From: Serratia microhaemolytica
GTDB lineage: Bacteria; Pseudomonadota; Gammaproteobacteria; Enterobacterales; Enterobacteriaceae
Direction: 5' to 3'
Assembly: GCF_004011885.1 (NCBI RefSeq)
Contig: NZ_SBEF01000034.1
Location: 1 to 41,900, forward strand
DNA length: 41,900 nt
Part shown: piece after piece, positions 18,440 through 28,747 of the stretch
Position numbering within the stretch: the first letter of the stretch is position 1
How the letters are laid out: every line of letters begins with the position of its first letter
Notes under the pieces: model-generated
The model's input: the letters and a program-made list of their open reading frames with translations, nothing else
Told to the model about the DNA's origin: nothing
The model's database searches: none
Translations under genes and position numbers: made by a program

Positions 18440-20548
18440 ATGAATTGCTTTCTAACTATCATCAGCAAATTTTTTGCGTTAATAGCGATTATGCTACTGC
18501 CACTCCATGCAGTAGCAGCCCCCTTTAGTGATATTGCCAACTCTGCCGACCAACAGGCAATTATTTCGCTATATAAGCGCAATATTATTATTGAGGATAG
18601 TGCTAAATATCGTCCTCAAGTGGCGTTAACCAGAGCGGAGGCGGCTGTATTGGTGGCACGGGCGTTCCAGCTTGCTGAGATAAAACCTTTTGATTATAAA
18701 AAGGATCCGGCTTTAATAAAGCAGTATGCCTACCCTTCACATTTAGGTGTAGTGAATGAGTCATTTATGGTGGCTGAAGCGCAAGACACGCTGCATTCCA
18801 GTGCCAGGGAGGCGATCGAGGCAATTTTGAGTGCCAAGTTGATGACGCTCACTGATCACCATTTTCATCCGGATGCCACAATCAGTTCTGCCGAGTTTTC
18901 GACTATGCTGGCAAAGGCTATTTATGGTGTTAACTCAACTGATCACTCGGTCACGCGTGCGATTGCTGATGGCTTATTAGATAAAAAACTGGCTACGTCA
19001 ACGCGACCGATTTTACGTGGCGAAGCTGCGTCTGCATTAGCGCGCATTGTTGACAATCCAGAGTTTAAAATAATTACGCTGTTTGCGACCTCAGATATTC
19101 ATGGCCATCTGCAACCTTATAAGCCTTCTGGTTCGAAGGTGCATGTGGGTTCATTGGCCAGAATGAGTTATCTGATTGAAAAAATGCGCCAGCGTCAGCC
19201 CAATTTATTATTGTTGGATGGAGGGGATGCTCCTTATAACACCAATATCGCCAATGCATTTGCTGGTAGATCAACGATAGAGGTGATGAATGCGATGGGC
19301 TATGATGCTACGGTATTAGGCAATCATGATTTTGATTTTGCTTTTGATGTATTGCGAGCGAATGCGCGCTTGGCAAACCACCCCTTTTTGAGTGTGAATA
19401 CTTATTGGCGTGATGGGCGTTACCCGAAAGAGTTTCAAAAGAGCATCGTGAAACAGATCGATGGTATTAATGTCGCTATTATTGGTGCTACTGATGCCGG
19501 TAGTGCGATGTCGACACACTATAAAAATACTGAGCAGATCTTATTCAAAGACCATTTTGACACCACGCGTGCTGAAGTGGCACGGGTTAAGGCTGGCAAA
19601 AATCCGGCGGATCTGATTATTCTGCTTTCGCATTTGCATGAGGATAATCCCGTTGTTTTAGATAAGGTTTCTGGAATTGATATTGCGATTGGTGGCGGTA
19701 ATGATCTGATGGGACAACCGCTGGTGAAACAGGATAGCTGGCTGATTAATCCAGGCAAACATGCCGAAACACTTAATCAGATCAATGTTAATTTATTGCA
19801 TAAGAAAAAAATTGGCGTGGTATTTAGCCAAATTGTTATCAACCCAGATATGCCAGTGAACCAAACTGTGGTTAACATCGTGCAGAAATATGCCAGAGAG
19901 TTGGATAAAAAGATGTCTGAAGTGGTAGGTAAAGCGCAGGTGAACCTCAATGCTGAACGGATTGTGGTACGGCGTCAGGAATCAAATCTGGCGAATGCTG
20001 TCGCTGATGCCTCGCGTGACTATTTTAACGCTGATATCGCTCTACAGAATGGCGGTGGCGTTAGAGCCAGTATCAATAAAGGTGATATCACTATCGGAGC
20101 TATTTTTGAAGCGCTGCCATTTGATAATCGCCTGGTATTGATTGAAACGTCAGGTGGTGCAATTAAGCAGGCACTGGAGAATGGGGTGAAGTTATATCCA
20201 GAAGCAAGTGGGGCGTTTTTGCAGGTTTCGGGCCTCTCTTATACCTTTGATGCAGAGCAACCAACGGGTCAGCGCATCAGCCGTATTATGGTTGGTGATC
20301 GCGCTCTCGATCTGAACAAACGTTATAAAGTGGTGATTAACGACTTTCTGGCGGGCGGCGGTGATGGTTTTGATATGCTGAAATGTTTGGGCAGCGACCA
20401 ACAAAATTATAGCCGCGATACTAGATTACTAATTGAAACTAATGATTTTTTGCGTGATATCTTTAAGGATTATGTCAGGCAAAAAGGTAACTTAAAGCCC
20501 CAGAATGAGCAAAGGATTGTGATCCTGCATGAAAAGCAGGCTATCTAG
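18440..20548 (+). CDS. Exported 5'-nucleotidase-like metallophosphatase with three SLH repeats
   Basis: A 702-residue protein starting at ATG 18440, chosen because AAGGAG lies seven bases upstream and a signal peptide follows directly (hydrophobic FFALIAIMLLPLHAVAA, cleavage near residue 27). Residues about 28-210 contain three S-layer-homology repeats (FSDIANSADQQAI..., a second near 97-165, a third near 170-207, each with a TRAE/RGEA type motif). Then comes a UshA/CpdB-type calcineurin-like domain: SDIHGH (D219, H221), GGD (D263), GNHDFD (N295, H296), SHLH (H398). The usual GGH-x-H or GGHSQ motif reads GGGND (418-422), so the metal-binding histidine is missing. The C-terminal nucleotide-binding domain has NGGGVRA, ALPFDNRL and NDFLAGGGDGFDM. 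Substrate unknown; hydrolysis of nucleotides or their cyclic forms is the family role. Downstream of narP but in its own unit. Confidence 0.88.
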   Translation: MNCFLTIISKFFALIAIMLLPLHAVAAPFSDIANSADQQAIISLYKRNIIIEDSAKYRPQVALTRAEAAVLVARAFQLAEIKPFDYKKDPALIKQYAYPSHLGVVNESFMVAEAQDTLHSSAREAIEAILSAKLMTLTDHHFHPDATISSAEFSTMLAKAIYGVNSTDHSVTRAIADGLLDKKLATSTRPILRGEAASALARIVDNPEFKIITLFATSDIHGHLQPYKPSGSKVHVGSLARMSYLIEKMRQRQPNLLLLDGGDAPYNTNIANAFAGRSTIEVMNAMGYDATVLGNHDFDFAFDVLRANARLANHPFLSVNTYWRDGRYPKEFQKSIVKQIDGINVAIIGATDAGSAMSTHYKNTEQILFKDHFDTTRAEVARVKAGKNPADLIILLSHLHEDNPVVLDKVSGIDIAIGGGNDLMGQPLVKQDSWLINPGKHAETLNQINVNLLHKKKIGVVFSQIVINPDMPVNQTVVNIVQKYARELDKKMSEVVGKAQVNLNAERIVVRRQESNLANAVADASRDYFNADIALQNGGGVRASINKGDITIGAIFEALPFDNRLVLIETSGGAIKQALENGVKLYPEASGAFLQVSGLSYTFDAEQPTGQRISRIMVGDRALDLNKRYKVVINDFLAGGGDGFDMLKCLGSDQQNYSRDTRLLIETNDFLRDIFKDYVRQKGNLKPQNEQRIVILHEKQAI

Positions 20549-20666
20549 CGCACTACACCCGAGGGTGTCATTCAGAGCAGAAACTGATGGCCGTTTTGAT
20601 CATGCTCGGCTAAGCGGAATGTGTTGTTGGTGTGTCGCGCTAACATTGGGAAAGTGAAAGGTGAGT

Positions 20667-20690
20667 GGGTATCTGCTAAAGCAGATACCC
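20667..20690. terminator. Perfect hairpin between the SLH-nucleotidase and arcA
   Basis: GGGTATCTGC / GCAGATACCC, a perfect 10-bp stem with TAAA loop, about 85 bases past arcA's stop and 120 past the other gene. Symmetrical, so it may stop both converging transcripts. No T-run on either strand. Confidence 0.55.
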
Positions 20691-20774
20691 GGGGAACCAC
20701 GGTGTTTCCAAAGGGCTATACGCAATAAACTGCCAGTAAGTTTATAACATCAAGTTATTGTAATGAAATCACAC

Positions 20775-21491
20775 TTAACTTTCTAAATCACCACAGAAAC
20801 GGTAGCCTTCACCATGAATGGTGGCAATGATCTCTGGGGTGTCAGGCGTTGATTCAAAGTGTTTACGGATGCGGCGGATGGTAACATCCACAGTGCGGTC
20901 GTGCTGCTTTAACTCCCTGCCGGTCATTTTTTTCAGCAGATCGCCACGCGTCTGGATTTTGCCCGGATTTTCACAAAAGTGGAGCATGGCGCGGAACTCA
21001 CTGCGTGGCAGTTTGTACTGTTCACCATTTGGGCTGATCAACGAGCGGCTGTTGATGTTGAGTTCCCAACCATTAAAACGGTAGCACTCAACCGACTTAC
21101 GCTCTTCGGGCATACTGCCCACACTCATGGTACGCGAAAGCAAGTTGCGTGCCCGAATGGTTAACTCTCGTGGATTGAAGGGTTTGGTAATGTAATCATC
21201 GGCACCAATTTCTAACCCGAGGATCTTGTCAACCTCGTTATCACGTCCGGTTAGAAACATGAGTGCAACACTGGCTTGTTCACGTAGCTCACGAGCTAGC
21301 AGTAAGCCATTTTTCCCAGGCAGGTTAATATCCATAATAACCAAGTTGATATCGTTCTCAGCAATGATATTGTGCATTTCTGCACCATCAGTGGCCTCGT
21401 GAACAATGTAGCCTTCTGCCTCGAAAATGCTCTTTAGCGTGTTACGAGTAACCAGCTCGTCTTCGACAATCAGAATGTGCGGGGTTTGCAT
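20775..21491 (-). CDS. arcA: Aerobic respiration control response regulator ArcA
   Basis: ArcA is phosphorylated by ArcB when quinones are reduced and represses aerobic metabolism while activating fermentation genes. 238 residues as in E. coli, nearly identical. Receiver domain with EDE near residue 11, phosphoacceptor Asp54 in [14 protein letters not shown], and K in [12 protein letters not shown]; OmpR/PhoB-type winged helix from residue about 135, ending [38 protein letters not shown] long upstream leader (about 290 bases to the FNR-like box) fits the E. coli arcA promoter pattern. Divergent from yjjY-like ORF and yjtD, as in E. coli. Confidence 0.98.
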   Translation of the reverse strand: MQTPHILIVEDELVTRNTLKSIFEAEGYIVHEATDGAEMHNIIAENDINLVIMDINLPGKNGLLLARELREQASVALMFLTGRDNEVDKILGLEIGADDYITKPFNPRELTIRARNLLSRTMSVGSMPEERKSVECYRFNGWELNINSRSLISPNGEQYKLPRSEFRAMLHFCENPGKIQTRGDLLKKMTGRELKQHDRTVDVTIRRIRKHFESTPDTPEIIATIHGEGYRFCGDLES

Positions 21492-21544
21492 AGTTGCTAC
21501 CTAAAATCGCCAACAAAATAGAAAATGGAGGCACCAAAACCTTG

Positions 21545-21736
21545 ATGTTCCTAACAAGGGCTAGGGTGCGTAAACTCGTTTTTGATGCATTTTCATCAAT
21601 ATTAACAATGCCATCATTAACATCATTACCTCAACAATACTTTTTTCAGCTAGGAACAGTTTTGTTGAGGTGTGGTTCTTATAGTCTCATGGACATTAAA
21701 ACGACGCATATCCTAACTGCATTAACAGCAATATAA
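21545..21736 (+). CDS. yjjY: YjjY-like small ORF between arcA and yjtD
   Basis: A 63-residue frame that lies where E. coli has the 46-residue yjjY, on the same strand. From memory of the E. coli protein, VRKLVFDAFSSI at the start resembles VRNCVLDALSIN and the ending KTTHILTALTAI resembles KTAVILTILTAT; the middle is longer here. GGAGG at 21527-21531 lies 13 bases before ATG 21545 and 10 before a TTG at 21542. The DNA overlaps the arcA leader on the other strand, so conservation might reflect the leader rather than a protein. Confidence 0.4.
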   Translation: MFLTRARVRKLVFDAFSSILTMPSLTSLPQQYFFQLGTVLLRCGSYSLMDIKTTHILTALTAI

Positions 21737-22052
21737 CAGCATGTGTCGAATTGACAGAGAAACAAAACCATGCTTCGTTGACATATATCAAGTTAATTAT
21801 AGCATGTTAACAGTTTTGTGAGAAACGCTTAAAATGCGACGTGATTGCTACAAAACAGTACGTTAGTGAGGTTATTTTATCCATTGTGTTCAGTGTGTTA
21901 CTTATTAATGTCGACTGTAAGAGAAATAATCGAAGATTTTTTTTATCGGTTTTTCTATTGTTTAAGTCGTTTAAAATAAGAGAGGTTTTTAGTTAAAAAA
22001 TCTATAAATATGTAATTTCATAGTGCTATATTTTACACCTAATGGAGTGACA
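21737..22052. other. AT-rich arcA / yjtD upstream region
   Basis: About 315 bases, very AT-rich, with no supported gene. It holds the FNR-like box at 21778-21791 and must carry promoters for arcA (leftward) and yjtD (rightward). TATATT near 22026 with an AT-rich stretch upstream is a possible -10 for yjtD. Confidence 0.45.
21778..21791. promoter_or_regulatory. FNR box upstream of arcA
   Basis: TTGACATATATCAA matches TTGAT-N4-ATCAA at nine of ten positions. It sits 287 bases before the arcA start. FNR activation of arcA is established in E. coli, so the site and its target agree. Confidence 0.65.
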
Positions 22053-22739
22053 ATGCAGTTTGATATCGTGTTAGTGGAACCGGCTCGGCCGGAAAATGTC
22101 GGTGCAGTGGCGCGGGCGATGAAAACGATGGGGTTCACCTCATTACGGATTGTTGCCAGTGAGGCTCATTCGCAACCCGCTGCACATTGGGTAGCACATG
22201 GTGCCACAGACATTTTAACTTCAGCAGAGGTATTTACCTCATTAGAGTTGGCTTTGGCAGATGTTGATTTAACCATTGCGACCACAGCACGCAGTCGAGC
22301 CCGCTTTCATTACTGTTATACCCCGCAGCAGTTAAATGAACAGCTAACCGAGCGCCAACAGTGGTTGCAGCGTGCGGCAGTCGTGTTTGGTCGTGAAGAT
22401 TCGGGGCTGACTAATCAGGAGTTAGCATTGGCAGATCTGTTAACGGGAGTCCCCATGGTGGCAGATTATCCTTCGCTCAATCTAGGACAGGCGGTAATGA
22501 TTTACTGTTACCAATTGGCGCAATTGCTACCAGCGGTGCCGCCAATGGTTGCAGAGCCGGAAGCGGGACAGTTGCAGGCACTGCGTCAGCGTGCAGTGCG
22601 TCTACTGGCTGAGTTAGACGTCGCGGATGACCAAAAATTGTCTGATTGGGTGCATCAGCGATTGGGTGTGTTAGAACAGCGTGATGTGGTGATGTTGCAT
22701 CGTTTATTGCATGATATCGAAAAAAAACTGTCCCGATGA
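22053..22739 (+). CDS. yjtD: SPOUT-family tRNA/rRNA methyltransferase YjtD (LasT)
   Basis: A 228-residue TrmH/SpoU-type methyltransferase, same length as E. coli YjtD. The start at ATG 22053 has GGAG five bases upstream and matches the family opening DIVLVEPARPENVGAVARAMKTMGF. The AdoMet-binding knot motifs are FGREDSGLTNQELALAD and YPSLNLGQAVMIYCYQLA. It likely 2'-O-methylates an RNA; the target in E. coli is not firmly known to me. Position between arcA and thrLABC is exactly as in E. coli. Confidence 0.93.
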   Translation: MQFDIVLVEPARPENVGAVARAMKTMGFTSLRIVASEAHSQPAAHWVAHGATDILTSAEVFTSLELALADVDLTIATTARSRARFHYCYTPQQLNEQLTERQQWLQRAAVVFGREDSGLTNQELALADLLTGVPMVADYPSLNLGQAVMIYCYQLAQLLPAVPPMVAEPEAGQLQALRQRAVRLLAELDVADDQKLSDWVHQRLGVLEQRDVVMLHRLLHDIEKKLSR

Positions 22740-22883
22740 ATGTGGTGTCAATATCGACTCTATTGGTTTTTTTGTCTAAAAATTTACAAATAAATGGTTT
22801 TTTATGTTAATTATTTGCCGGTTAATTTGTTTTTAGATCGGTTTGTGTCACTGGTTAGACAAATGGCATAACAAAGAAATAAT

Positions 22884-22912
22884 TTGACTTAGACCGACGA
22901 TTGCTTTAACCA
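22884..22912 (+). promoter_or_regulatory. thr operon promoter
   Basis: TTGACTTAG at 22884 and TTTAACCAAT near 22905 reproduce two conserved blocks of the E. coli thr promoter at the same spacing. TTGACT serves as -35; the -10 by spacing is TAACCA, a weak match. It lies about 35 bases before thrL. Confidence 0.6.
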
Positions 22913-22946
22913 ATAGCGGGGAGTGAAGTTTTTGTGAGAGAGCGTA

Positions 22947-23018
22947 ATGCGTAATACCAGCCTGAATACCACCATTATCACTATCACCGATACCACAGTA
23001 GGTAGCGGCGCGGGCTGA
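22947..23018 (+). CDS. thrL: thr operon leader peptide
   Basis: A 23-residue leader peptide, MRNTSLNTTIITITDTT followed by VGSGAG and a TGA stop. Seven threonines and three isoleucines are grouped before the attenuator. When charged Thr-tRNA or Ile-tRNA is scarce, ribosomes stall here and the terminator at 23044-23072 does not form. The GAG ending matches E. coli ThrL (21 residues). Ribosome site GAGAG lies just upstream. Confidence 0.95.
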   Translation: MRNTSLNTTIITITDTTVGSGAG

Positions 23019-23043
23019 CGCATGTAAGAATGAGAAGAAAAAG

Positions 23044-23072
23044 CCCGCACCTAGAGAGTGCGGGTTTTTTTT
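23044..23072 (+). terminator. thr attenuator
   Basis: CCCGCAC (23044-23050) pairs with GTGCGGG (23058-23064) and is followed by eight T. It lies between thrL and thrA and is the conditional terminator of the threonine operon. Confidence 0.95.
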
Positions 23073-23099
23073 AGGCATAAATTCAGGAGAGAAACAGAG

Positions 23100-25559
23100 A
23101 TGCGAGTGTTGAAATTTGGTGGAACTTCGGTAGCGAATGCAGAGCGTTTTCTGCGTGTTGCTGACATCGTTGAGAGCAATGCGCGTCAAGGGCAGGTGGC
23201 TACAGTGCTCTCTGCACCGGCGAAGATCACCAATTATCTGGTGGCGATGATCGAGAAGACGGTAGCAAAACAGGATACCTTGCCAACGATGCAGGATTCT
23301 GAACGCATTTTCGCTGAGTTACTCGCAGGATTGGCGCAGAGTTTGCCAAGTTTTGAGTATGATCGCCTTAAGACTGTGGTTGATCACGAGTTTGCGCAAC
23401 TGAAGCAGGTATTGCATGGTATCAGCCTGCTGGGCCAGTGCCCCGATAGTGTTAATGCCGCTATCATCAGCCGTGGGGAAAAACTCTCGATCGCTATTAT
23501 GGAAGGGGTTTTCAGGGCTAAGGGTTACCCTGTGACAGTGATCAATCCGGTGGAAAAATTGTTGGCACAGGGACATTACCTTGAGTCTACAGTGGATATT
23601 GTTGAGTCGAGTGCACGCATTGCGGCAGCGGCGATCCCTACTGATCACATTATCTTGATGGCTGGTTTCACCGCCGGTAACGATAAAGGTGAGCTGGTGG
23701 TGCTTGGCCGCAATGGTTCCGACTATTCCGCAGCAGTGTTGGCCGCCTGTTTACGTGCTGATTGCTGTGAAATCTGGACTGATGTCGATGGGGTATATAC
23801 GTGTGATCCGCGTACTGTACCTGATGCACGTTTGCTGAAATCGATGTCCTACCAGGAAGCGATGGAGCTCTCCTATTTCGGTGCCAAAGTACTTCACCCT
23901 CGCACTATCACACCGATCGCCCAGTTCCAAATCCCCTGTCTGATCAAAAATACCTCCAACCCACAAGCACCGGGCACTTTGATTGGTGGTGAGAGTGTCG
24001 ACGATGAGATGCCGGTCAAAGGCATCACAAATCTCAACAATATGGCGATGTTGAATGTCTCCGGCCCGGGCATGAAAGGCATGGTTGGCATGGCTGCTCG
24101 TGTGTTTGCAGTGATGTCGCGTACTGGAATTTCGGTGGTGCTGATCACGCAATCTTCTTCAGAGTACAGTATCAGTTTCTGTGTGCCGCAGAATGAGTTA
24201 CAGCGTGCGCGTAAAGCCCTGGAAGATGAGTTCTACCTTGAACTGAAAGATGGATTGCTCGAACCGTTGGATGTGATGGAGCGGTTAGCGATCATCTCAG
24301 TGGTGGGGGATGGTATGCGCACATTACGTGGCATTTCAGCTCGATTTTTCTCGGCATTGGCTGGGGCGAATATCAACATTGTGGCGATTGCTCAGGGTTC
24401 TTCAGAGCGTTCAATATCGGTGGTGGTCAATAATGATTCTGCCACTACTGCAGTGCGGGTTAGCCACCAGATGCTGTTTAATACCGATCAGGTGATTGAT
24501 CTGTTTTTAATTGGTGTTGGTGTGGTCGGTGGTGCGCTGCTTGAACAGATCCACCGGCAGCAGCCTTGGTTGAAGCAAAAGCACATTGATCTGCGTGTGT
24601 GTGGTATTGCGAATTCGCGCGCGATGGTGACCAATGTTAACGGCATTAGACTTGATCGCTGGCGTGATGAACTGGCAGCCAGTGAAGAGCCATTCAATCT
24701 TGGTCATCTGATCCGTTTAGTGAAAGAGTATCATCTACTGAATCCAGTGATTGTTGATTGTACTTCCAGCCAAGAGGTGGCTAATCAATATGCCGATTTC
24801 CTGGCAGACGGCTTCCATGTGGTGACGCCGAACAAGAAGGCTAATACTTCTTCAATGAAATATTACCAGCAGTTACGCGCAGTTGCAGCGGGATCACGGC
24901 GTAAGTTTCTGTATGATACCAATGTCGGTGCTGGGCTGCCGGTAATCGAAAATTTGCAAAACTTGCTTAATGCTGGCGATGAATTAAGCCGCTTTTCTGG
25001 CATTTTATCCGGTTCACTCTCCTTCATTTTCGGTAAGTTGGATGAAGGAATGTCATTATCAGCGGCCACTGCACAGGCGAAAGAAAATGGTTACACCGAA
25101 CCTGATCCACGAGATGACCTTTCGGGGATGGATGTTGCACGTAAATTATTGATTTTGGCGAGAGAGGCCGGATATGTTCTTGAGCTGGAAGATATAGATG
25201 TCGAATCTGTATTGCCAAAATCTTTTGATGCCAGTGGCGATGTGGCTACCTTTATGACACGTTTGCCACAGTTAGATGCTGAATTTAGTCGCCGAGTGAC
25301 GGCTGCAGCGGAGCAGGGCAAAGTATTGCGTTATGTTGGAGTTATTGAGAATGGACGTTGTCAGGTACGTATTGATGCCGTCGATGGTAATGACCCGCTC
25401 TATAAAGTCAAAAATGGCGAGAATGCGTTGGCATTTTACAGCCGTTATTACCAGCCACTGCCTCTGGTATTGCGTGGCTATGGTGCCGGTAGTGATGTCA
25501 CGGCAGCAGGGATTTTTGCTGATCTGCTGCGCACATTGTCCTGGAAGTTGGGAGTCTGA
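23100..25559 (+). CDS. thrA: Bifunctional aspartokinase I / homoserine dehydrogenase I
   Basis: ThrA phosphorylates aspartate and, with its second domain, reduces aspartate semialdehyde to homoserine, the first and third steps to threonine; threonine inhibits it. 819 residues (E. coli 820) from ATG 23100, after CAGGAGAG. Aspartokinase signature [15 protein letters not shown] at the start; ACT regulatory repeats in the middle ([21 protein letters not shown]); NAD(P) loop [12 protein letters not shown] near residue 470; homoserine dehydrogenase signature region [10 protein letters not shown] and the [11 protein letters not shown] motif. Followed one base later by thrB. Intact. Confidence 0.98.
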   Translation: MRVLKFGGTSVANAERFLRVADIVESNARQGQVATVLSAPAKITNYLVAMIEKTVAKQDTLPTMQDSERIFAELLAGLAQSLPSFEYDRLKTVVDHEFAQLKQVLHGISLLGQCPDSVNAAIISRGEKLSIAIMEGVFRAKGYPVTVINPVEKLLAQGHYLESTVDIVESSARIAAAAIPTDHIILMAGFTAGNDKGELVVLGRNGSDYSAAVLAACLRADCCEIWTDVDGVYTCDPRTVPDARLLKSMSYQEAMELSYFGAKVLHPRTITPIAQFQIPCLIKNTSNPQAPGTLIGGESVDDEMPVKGITNLNNMAMLNVSGPGMKGMVGMAARVFAVMSRTGISVVLITQSSSEYSISFCVPQNELQRARKALEDEFYLELKDGLLEPLDVMERLAIISVVGDGMRTLRGISARFFSALAGANINIVAIAQGSSERSISVVVNNDSATTAVRVSHQMLFNTDQVIDLFLIGVGVVGGALLEQIHRQQPWLKQKHIDLRVCGIANSRAMVTNVNGIRLDRWRDELAASEEPFNLGHLIRLVKEYHLLNPVIVDCTSSQEVANQYADFLADGFHVVTPNKKANTSSMKYYQQLRAVAAGSRRKFLYDTNVGAGLPVIENLQNLLNAGDELSRFSGILSGSLSFIFGKLDEGMSLSAATAQAKENGYTEPDPRDDLSGMDVARKLLILAREAGYVLELEDIDVESVLPKSFDASGDVATFMTRLPQLDAEFSRRVTAAAEQGKVLRYVGVIENGRCQVRIDAVDGNDPLYKVKNGENALAFYSRYYQPLPLVLRGYGAGSDVTAAGIFADLLRTLSWKLGV

Positions 25560-25560
25560 T

Positions 25561-26490
25561 ATGGTCAAGGTTTATGCGCCGGCCTCTATTGGTAATGTTA
25601 GCGTTGGGTTCGATGTGCTGGGTGCGGCGGTTTCGCCAATAGACGGCAGTTTGTTGGGCGATTGCGTTAGCGTGGAGGCGGCAACGCAGTTTAGTTTGGA
25701 GAATACGGGGCGTTTTGTCAGTAAGTTGCCATCAGATCCGCAAGAGAACATTGTCTATCAGTGCTGGCAGCGTTTCTGCCAGGAAATTGGTCAGCAGGTG
25801 CCGGTGGCGATGCGGTTAGAAAAAAATATGCCAATTGGTTCAGGGCTGGGTTCGAGTGCCTGTTCTGTGGTGGCAGGCTTGATGGCGATGAACGAATTTT
25901 GCCAACGACCGCTGGATAATATGCGTCTGTTGACCTTGATGGGGGAGCTGGAAGGGCGTATTTCGGGTAGCGTGCATTACGATAACGTTGCACCTTGCTA
26001 TCTGGGCGGCTTGCAGTTAATGCTGGAAGAGGACGGAATTATCAGCCAACCGGTACCATCGTTTGATCAGTGGCTATGGGTGATGGCCTATCCGGGGATC
26101 AAAGTTTCTACCGCACAAGCACGCGCCATTTTACCGGCACAGTATCGTCGGCAGGAGTGTATCAGTCATGGTCGCTATCTTGCTGGTTTCATACATGCTT
26201 GTCATACTCAGCAGCCACGTTTGGCGGCTAAGTTGATGCAGGATGTGATTGCTGAGCCATATCGCACCCGTCTGTTACCGGGATTTGCCCAAGCACGTAA
26301 AGCGTCACAAGAGATGGGGGCGCTGGCGTGCGGTATTTCTGGTTCAGGTCCAACACTGTTTGCGATATGTGATGATATGCCGACAGCGCAGCGAATGGCT
26401 GACTGGCTAAAGCAGCACTATTTGCAGAATGATGAAGGTTTTGTTCATATTTGCCGCTTGGATACCACCGGCGCTCGGAAATTGGGATAA
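25561..26490 (+). CDS. thrB: Homoserine kinase
   Basis: ThrB phosphorylates homoserine to O-phosphohomoserine. 309 residues (E. coli 310), GHMP-kinase fold: [21 protein letters not shown] at the start, the ATP-binding glycine-rich loop [17 protein letters not shown] near residue 91, and the C-terminal [14 protein letters not shown] motif. One base after thrA, three before thrC, so the three are translated in tight series. Confidence 0.98.
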   Translation: MVKVYAPASIGNVSVGFDVLGAAVSPIDGSLLGDCVSVEAATQFSLENTGRFVSKLPSDPQENIVYQCWQRFCQEIGQQVPVAMRLEKNMPIGSGLGSSACSVVAGLMAMNEFCQRPLDNMRLLTLMGELEGRISGSVHYDNVAPCYLGGLQLMLEEDGIISQPVPSFDQWLWVMAYPGIKVSTAQARAILPAQYRRQECISHGRYLAGFIHACHTQQPRLAAKLMQDVIAEPYRTRLLPGFAQARKASQEMGALACGISGSGPTLFAICDDMPTAQRMADWLKQHYLQNDEGFVHICRLDTTGARKLG

Positions 26491-26493
26491 TTT

Positions 26494-27783
26494 ATGCAAC
26501 TTTATAATCTTAAAGACAATAATGAACGCGTCTGTTTTTCTCAGGCGATCAGGCAAGGTTTGGGGCGCTGGCAGGGATTATTTTTCCCGCTGGAGTTGCC
26601 ATCGTTTGACGCAGATGAGATCGACACACTGTTAGCAATGGATTTCGTCACCCGCAGTAGCAAAATTATGGAGGCTTTTGTTGGTGATGAAATCGGTTCC
26701 GAGCGGCTACACAAACGTGTCGAAGCGGCTTTCACTTTCCCGGCACCGGTGGTGCAGGTAGAAGATGATATTGCCTGCTTGGAGCTTTTTCACGGCCCAA
26801 CATTGGCGTTTAAAGACTTTGGTGGCCGCTTTATGGCTCAGATGTTGGCAGAGGTAGCGGGCGATAAGCCGGTGACAATCCTGACCGCCACGTCTGGCGA
26901 TACCGGAGCCGCTGTTGCGCACGCATTTTATGGCTTGAAAAATGTGCGGGTGGTGATCCTCTATCCGAAAGGGAAAATCAGCTCACTGCAGGAGAAGCTG
27001 TTTTGTACCTTGGGTGGTAATGTATTCACCGTGGCGATTGAAGGGGATTTTGATGCCTGTCAGGCACTGGTTAAACAGGCTTTTGATGATCGTTCGCTGA
27101 GAGAGGGGTTGCACCTCAATTCTGCCAACTCTATCAATATCAGTCGCTTGCTGGCACAAATTTGCTATTACTTCGAAGCCGTTGCTCAATTGCCGAAGGA
27201 GAAGCGCCAGCAACTGGTTATTTCGGTACCGAGCGGCAATTTTGGTAATTTGACTGCTGGGCTATTGGCAAAAGCAATTGGGTTACCGGTGAAACGTTTT
27301 ATCGCTGCCACCAATGTCAATGACACTGTGCCACGCTTCTTATCATCGGGTGAATGGAAGCCGAATAGCACACAGGCGACACTCTCTAATGCGATGGATG
27401 TCAGCCAGCCGAACAACTGGCCGCGTGTCGAAGAGCTATTCCGACGTCAACACTGGTCATTAAGCGAGTTGGGTTTTGCCACGGTGAATGATGAGACGAC
27501 AAAGCAGACCATGAAAGCACTAGCGAATATTGGCCATGTTATTGAGCCACATGCCGCTGTAGCTTATCGCGCCCTGCGCGATCAACTGCAACCGGATGAA
27601 TTTGGTTTGTTCCTCGGGACTGCGCATCCGGCTAAGTTTCAAGAGAGCGTTGAGTCGATCCTTGAGCGTGAATTGCCGTTGCCTGATGAGTTGGCCGAAC
27701 GTGAAATGTTACCACTGCTCTCTTACTCAATGGCGGCGGATTTTGACAAACTGAGCCATTTCCTGATCACCATTCCTCATTGA
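26494..27783 (+). CDS. thrC: Threonine synthase
   Basis: ThrC turns O-phosphohomoserine into threonine with pyridoxal phosphate. 429 residues (E. coli 428). The PLP lysine is in LAFKDFGGRF near residue 107; TSGDTGAAVAHAF and VPSGNFGNLTAG bind the cofactor phosphate. Last gene of thrLABC; a GC-rich hairpin follows. Confidence 0.98.
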   Translation: MQLYNLKDNNERVCFSQAIRQGLGRWQGLFFPLELPSFDADEIDTLLAMDFVTRSSKIMEAFVGDEIGSERLHKRVEAAFTFPAPVVQVEDDIACLELFHGPTLAFKDFGGRFMAQMLAEVAGDKPVTILTATSGDTGAAVAHAFYGLKNVRVVILYPKGKISSLQEKLFCTLGGNVFTVAIEGDFDACQALVKQAFDDRSLREGLHLNSANSINISRLLAQICYYFEAVAQLPKEKRQQLVISVPSGNFGNLTAGLLAKAIGLPVKRFIAATNVNDTVPRFLSSGEWKPNSTQATLSNAMDVSQPNNWPRVEELFRRQHWSLSELGFATVNDETTKQTMKALANIGHVIEPHAAVAYRALRDQLQPDEFGLFLGTAHPAKFQESVESILERELPLPDELAEREMLPLLSYSMAADFDKLSHFLITIPH

Positions 27784-27810
27784 TGATCCAGTCAGGCGTT
27801 TGCCAGTAGC

Positions 27811-27835
27811 TGTGGGGCAGGGTTTCCGCCCCACA
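27811..27835 (+). terminator. Terminator hairpin of thrLABC
   Basis: TGTGGGGC (27811-27818) pairs perfectly with GCCCCACA (27828-27835), 28 bases past the thrC stop. Only a short T-poor tail follows. Confidence 0.6.
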
Positions 27836-27858
27836 TCATCTCGGTTGCTGCGGCCGTT

Positions 27859-28635
27859 TTACTGTTGTTCAGGGCGTTTAAATACCAACTCACTCTGTGT
27901 GGAAGCGTCTGCATCGAAGCAGTAGCCGGCTAGGTTGAAGCCGGTTAACTGCTCGCGTGTTGTCAAGCGATTCTTAATGATAAAACGGCTCATCAAACCA
28001 CGTGCTTTCTTGGCGTAGAAGCTGATCACCTTGAATTTTCCCTGTTTTTGATCAAGAAATATTGGTTTGATTACGACACCATCCAGTTTTTGTGCGTGAA
28101 CTGATTTGAAATACTCATCAGATGCCAAGTTGATGATAAATTCATCCCCTTGCTGCTGCAAGGCATGGTTCAGTTTTTCGGTGATTGTCTGTTGCCAAAA
28201 CTGGTAAAGATCACTGCCATGAGGGGTAACAAGTTTGATCCCCATCTCCAACCGATAGGGCATCATCAAATCCAATGGCCGCAGCACGCCATACAGCCCA
28301 GAAAGAATGCGCAAGTGCTGTTGTGCGAAATCAAAGTCATCTTCACTGAAATCTTCCGCCTGTAGTCCGGTATAGACATCACCTTTAAACGCCAGCACTG
28401 CCTGGCGTGCATTGTGCAGGTTAAAAACAGGTTGCCAGTCGGCAAAGCGGGCGGCATTGAGTCCAGCCAGTTTGTCACTGATGCTCATCAGCGAGGCGAT
28501 TTGTGCCGGAGTAAGCTGGCGGCAGTATCTAATCAACTGTTCTGATTGCGCCAGTAACTCAGGTTGAGTGAAACGTTGTGTGGCCAGTGGGCTTTGGTAG
28601 TCGAGGGTTTTGGCCGGAGAAATGATGATTAGCAT
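27859..28635 (-). CDS. yaaA: Peroxide stress protein YaaA
   Basis: YaaA (DUF328/UPF0246) lowers free iron and protects DNA and protein from peroxide in E. coli; it has a DNA-binding fold. 258 residues, the E. coli length. Family blocks: [55 protein letters not shown] and the [18 protein letters not shown] tail. Convergent with thrC as in E. coli, but yaaX is absent here. Confidence 0.95.
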   Translation of the reverse strand: MLIIISPAKTLDYQSPLATQRFTQPELLAQSEQLIRYCRQLTPAQIASLMSISDKLAGLNAARFADWQPVFNLHNARQAVLAFKGDVYTGLQAEDFSEDDFDFAQQHLRILSGLYGVLRPLDLMMPYRLEMGIKLVTPHGSDLYQFWQQTITEKLNHALQQQGDEFIINLASDEYFKSVHAQKLDGVVIKPIFLDQKQGKFKVISFYAKKARGLMSRFIIKNRLTTREQLTGFNLAGYCFDADASTQSELVFKRPEQQ

Positions 28636-28681
28636 AATGACATCCTGTTGAACAACATTGGGCTACTGTAGCAAAAGCCGC

Positions 28682-28718
28682 TGTGCTGTGATAGGAAGGA
28701 AATGTGCTGTGACAGGAA
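28682..28718. repeat. 16-bp direct repeat
   Basis: TGTGCTGTGATAGGAA at 28682-28697 and TGTGCTGTGACAGGAA at 28703-28718 differ at one base and are 21 bases apart, two helical turns. Just upstream of yaaA, so a paired protein site is possible. Confidence 0.7.
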
Positions 28719-28747
28719 AAGTATCGTGGCCGTTGAAAACCCATGCG

